From: Macrobrachium rosenbergii
Lineage: Eukaryota > Arthropoda > Malacostraca > Decapoda > Palaemonidae
Reading direction: 5' to 3'
Assembly: GCF_040412425.1 (NCBI RefSeq)
Contig: NC_089749.1
Location: 36,818,070 to 36,882,069 of the forward strand
Length of the DNA stretch: 64,000 bases
Shown: positions 60,380-64,000 of the stretch, one piece after another
Numbering within the stretch: position 1 is the stretch's first letter
Layout: every line of letters starts with the position of its first letter
Program-made: the position numbers and the translations under genes
Notes under the pieces: generated by a model
The model's database searches: none
Seen by the model: only the letters and a program-made list of their open reading frames with translations
Told to the model about the DNA's origin: nothing

Positions 60380-61487
60380 GAATCCAGTGACCCTCATGGA
60401 CTTAGGCGTTTTGTGCCCGAAGAGCGTTCGTTGCTCGTTTACTTAATGAAAAGTGGCCTGCTTGGCGATTTCAGCGGGACTTGTGCAAAGTGTGACGAAG
60501 GCACCGTCGTCCTGATCAAGCATGGCCAAAGCTTCATTTGGCGATGTAACCTCCAACGATGTCGGAAAATAACATCCATCCGGACTGGCTCATTCTTTTC
60601 GGGTTCCCACCTTTCTTTCAAGAGCATTTTGGTGCTGATTCACAGCTGGATCCATGAACTTCCCCAGAAATATGTCCGGATGACTTTGGATATTGGGTCT
60701 CCCAATACCTTAGTAGACTGGTTTAATTTCTGCCGGGAAGTTTGTATCGATATTTTGATTCAGGACAACCGGAAAATCAAATAGGACACATCGTGGAAAT
60801 TGACGAATCAAATTTGGAAAGAGGAAATTCAACAAAGGCAGACGTGTCGAAGGTTGTTGGGTTCTCGGCGGGATTGACCGCAAACAAAAGAAACATTCTT
60901 TCAAGTTGTACCAGACCGATCCGCAGAAACATTACTTCCAATTTTAATTGAAAACATACACCCAGAATCAAACGGTAATTTCAGATTGTTGGAAATCATA
61001 CCACACTTTAAATCACCATTTCAAAACACACCTTAACATCAATCACACATTACATTTTGTTGATCCCGACGATACAAGCATACACACAAACACAATAGAA
61101 TCCACATGGCGGGTGTTGAAACGTAATGTTTTACCTAGAAGCGGTACCGTAAAAACCATGTATAATTCATATTTTTCTATGTATTGTATTAAAAACGTTA
61201 CTTAACTAATGTCCTTGCCCTTTAAAGCTTTTCTCGAATTAATTAAACGTGCATATCCCTTGAATAGAGCCGTTTCAACACCCATAAAACGCGGTCTAAT
61301 GTCCCCGAAACACAACAATCATGGGACGCAGCCATCCAAACGGATTGGTCAATTACACGAGGTCCTGTTCCCCAGTTCCAGTTGTCCAGATCCCGCCGAG
61401 CCAGTGCCCCAGCGCCAAAACGAAGAAGAATGGAGCCACCGAACCGCCAGTACGGATTTCTCAGACGATTCCGACTTCGGGTGAGGT
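60380..61487 (+). pseudogene. ISXO2/Merlin-like transposase, broken copy
   Basis: The open frame begins after a stop at 60377 and reads LRRFVPEERSLLVYLMKSGL, a zinc-ribbon C-A-K-C...RWRC-like segment (CAKCDEGTVVLI, WRCNLQRC), SFFSGSHLSFKSILVLIHSW and NFCREVC. A shift near 60770 leads to IGHIVEIDESNLERGN (first catalytic D), and another between 60900 and 60950 leads to VISDCWKSYH (second D), INHTLHFVDPDDTSIHTNTI and ESTWRVLKR (E). One in-frame stop at 61203-61205 is followed by LPFKAFLELIKRAYPL and a C-terminus at 61487. All three catalytic residues are present, but two frameshifts and a stop disable it. It has no introns, unlike the copy at 37942. Confidence 0.78.
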
Positions 61488-61529
61488 ATGTGCAATTTCG
61501 AATAGTTATATATTTACTAATTTCACGGC

Positions 61530-61710
61530 CCATCTGGGGGTCCGGGGCGAAGCCCCCGCCAGGTAGACACGCCGTCCTGTGTTAGGTTAGGTTGGTTTCG
61601 TTAGTTTTGGTGGCGACCTGGGTCGGTGGGGGTCCAGGGGCGAAGCCCCGCCAGGTAAGGGCACGCCGACCCTAGGTTCAGTTAGGTCGGTTTAGTCAGG
61701 TTGCGTCGCC
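61530..61710. repeat. ~92-bp duplication of a G/C-rich dispersed repeat
   Basis: GGGTCCGGGGCGAAGCCCCC at about 61538 and GGGTCCAGGGGCGAAGCCCC at about 61630 begin two units that include CGCCAGGTA, ACGCCG and GTTAGGTTAGGTTGG or GTTCAGTTAGGTCGG. Related phrases occur in the element at 11289-11763. Confidence 0.7.
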
Positions 61711-61826
61711 ATCTTGTTGTATCCGTCCGGTACCCACTGCCACTGGTGGTGGGTCTCAAGCACAAATCCTGCAGCCAGAAACCCAGCCAGCATACCAAAC
61801 GGTAACTGCTGGGCTTGAGAGAGAGA

Positions 61827-61827
<1 letters not shown>

Positions 61828-61893
<66 letters not shown>
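61828..61893. repeat. (TA)n microsatellite
   Basis: About 33 TA units preceded by a short GA run. Confidence 0.97.
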
Positions 61894-61900
<7 letters not shown>

Positions 61901-62893
61901 TACAGATTGGGTCTCGTTGGAGGAATGCAAGGGGGTCTTTATTTAGTTACTGCCTTAATGGACCAACAGAGAAGACCAACCTGTAACAAAATGAAGGGGA
62001 AAAAATTGGGTAACTTACCTTCATATTACCATTAGTTAATCAGGGTTTGGAAGGTTACCATGGGAAATGAGTTTTAAGTTACGTTAAATTGAATTTATTT
62101 ACAGAAGAAGCAATCAAGAAGGTAATCTGCAAGGCTGATGATACAGCAAGTAAACACAAATAATGGAAGAAATGCAAATTGGCAATGTGTAGAAAATCTC
62201 TGTATATGACGAGGCAAATTCATCTGGAATGATCAGGCTCTCTTGTGTGCAACGAAAAGGGGGAACAGATTAGTGTCCCAGAATGCGGACCAGTGAATTC
62301 TTGCGTTTATTGAAAATGGCAGTACTTTTAAAATGATTTGAGTTCACAAGGCTGGGTCGATCTGAGCAGAGTAGTAGCGAGGACCCTTGAAGCCTGTGGA
62401 TGTTTGCGCTCAACATGCAGGATTGGCCGCCTGTTGCTTCTTAGCCTCTCCAGGAGAGAAAAAAGGAGTGGAGAGGGATGCAACTTTACATGCTGCGGTC
62501 TGGATTCTGAATGCATTGTTTACGACAGGGGAGACGCTCCTCTGGCGGTGCTAGCTTCTGTCGGCGGAGGTCAGTCATCCTGCAAAGTAGTCACACAGCC
62601 AGCAAAAAGGGTGTAGGAAAATAGGTCTTATGGTTAGGTACTTAAGGTTAAGTTTCTAGTCTACCTCACAGCCTGGCTTTGCCTCTATACACTAACGGAC
62701 GGGCATCATCTACTGAACACGTGATTGGGGGCGTCAAAGGGGGTCCTATTGTCCTACCCGAGTTCAAAATAGGGTACTAGCCTTCTTTTCCATCAGTAAA
62801 TCTAGCCTACCAGTTAACTGAGAAGTGTTTTTGTTCAGAAATTAGAACTATTATTTGGCTGGCTAAGAGGGAGAAATGAAAATGCATCAAAAT
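61894..62893. other. Unassigned noncoding DNA
   Basis: No gene recognised. The 92-codon frame at 62338-62616 shows no domain. Confidence 0.4.
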
Positions 62894-63197
<304 letters not shown>

Positions 63198-63239
63198 AAA
63201 TATATATATATATCCAAACAGTGGCCCACAGCCAGATAT

Positions 63240-64000
63240 ACCGTACATCAATGTGGAGGCGGACATAAAGACTTGTTAATAAGGGTCAATTTATTCCCGA
63301 CGTTTCGTAATGTCTTCATTACATTTTCGAGGGCTGTACAAAATAAATAACGTAAATGACAAAAAGGCTATGAATTTAAATTTAAAAATTAAGACTGTAC
63401 AATGAATTACAAGTTAAAAAAATTAGATGGAACAATTAAAAAGGACAACTTAAAAAACAAAACAAAATCTCTCTCTCTTATAAAAAAAAAATACAATATG
63501 AAAGGTAAGCAGACCTGGACCAACCTATTCAGGGCAATGTTAAAACTGAGCAGAAAACAAAAGACTTAGAGAGGTACAGTGTGCCGGCAGAGGTTTGGCT
63601 GTTTAACAAAGGGACGAGTCGTTTAATCATTAACGATTCCAGAATGGTCAATTCATGGCTGCTGGAAGCTCGCCCTAAAACTGAAAAGTCCTTGTTTTCA
63701 ATGGAAGTTTTACACATTCTAGAACGATTCCTAATATTCGAAAACTCTGGGCTTGCAATTTTACTGCCTGTCCTATAGCTTACTCCAAGATGAGAGTCCA
63801 TGCGTAGCCTACCTTCAGAGGCCTCCTGGTGGATCCAATATAAGTTCCTAAATTACATTTAGGACACGTATAGCTATACACACACCCGGAGGACACATAA
63901 GGGCATAAACGATCTTTGTACTTAAATAACGACCCGATGGTAAGAGGATTGACAGGTATCAGGTGGACCTTAATGGTTCCAACTTATTTTGGATCTGTTG
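63240..64000 (-). pseudogene. Penelope-like element 3' end with GIY-YIG endonuclease
   Basis: From the window edge downward, the minus strand gives VNPLTIGSLFKYKDRLCP, VYSYTCPKCNLGTYIGSTRR (GIY-YIG: V-Y-x-Y-x-C...T-Y-I-G-S) and, after a shift at about 63805, MDSHLGVSYRTG, SRMCKTSIENKDFSVLG and LTILESLMIKRLVPLLN. The C-P-K-C-N and S-H-x-G-V-S-Y-R-T-G blocks, and the late L-x-I-L-E-S-L, are typical of Penelope-like endonuclease domains. Below it, AAATTTATTCCCGACGTTTC near 63285-63305 resembles a Penelope-like terminal phrase. The RT lies outside the window. At least one frameshift is present. Confidence 0.7.

Overview
This window looks like an intergenic, repeat-dominated piece of an invertebrate nuclear genome, most likely an arthropod and plausibly a decapod crustacean. 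The reasons are long (TA)n, (CA)n and (AAT)n microsatellites, many decayed DNA and RNA transposons of metazoan types, intron-split transposase-like coding sequence, and no operon-like or bacterial gene packing. The species assignment is inference. I find no convincing host housekeeping gene, tRNA, rRNA or CRISPR array. Almost everything recognisable is mobile-element derived.

Layout. 1-13.7 kb: mostly unassigned sequence with a Tigger/pogo-like fragment (2.0-2.6 kb), two nested pairs of small inverted-repeat elements (4.55-6.17 kb), a diverged ~200-bp tandem repeat (8.9-9.6 kb), a piggyBac-type TTAA element (9.8-10.6 kb) and two inverted-repeat elements (11.3-12.7 kb). 13.75-17.34 kb: a 3.6-kb element with ~190-bp terminal inverted repeats carrying one decayed minus-strand protein of an uncharacterised metazoan family with a Cys-rich tail. 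17.7-18.6 kb: LINE 3' coding fragment. 20.9-25.1 kb: minus-strand DIRS-like tyrosine-recombinase retroelement (gag, RT-RNase H, recombinase), decayed. 28.3-30.1 kb: tandem LTR-leader-truncated-gag units, one holding a hAT-type MITE. 30.1-31.0 kb: 5' end of another LTR element.

31.97-37.10 kb holds the best-preserved element (A). It is a CsRn1-type Ty3/gypsy retrotransposon with two 427-bp LTRs, a gag with a CHCC knuckle, and a pol with RT, RNase H and a D,D-35-E integrase. 37.94-39.24 kb holds an ISXO2/Merlin-like transposase gene in four exons with an intact DDE triad. 41.27-46.21 kb is a second complete but frameshifted CsRn1-type element (B, minus strand, two 321-bp LTRs). 47.8-51.2 kb is a truncated third element (C, minus) plus a solo LTR. 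56.6-59.8 kb is a ~345-bp satellite with a tRNA-like head, arranged as 3 reverse and 7 forward monomers and bounded by (TA)n on both sides. 60.4-61.5 kb is a second, broken ISXO2-like transposase. The window ends in a Penelope-like GIY-YIG fragment (63.2-64.0 kb).

The most informative signals cross element families. First, the three CsRn1-type gags all carry an A-AAA-AAC slippery heptamer in the same position, just after the zinc knuckle and in the phase that gives the pol frame. Second, the 5' leaders of all six LTR-element copies contain three or four iterations of a ~22-nt motif (core CATTARCGGAC then ACGGC), about 20 instances in total, which suggests an undescribed leader signal shared by this retroelement group.
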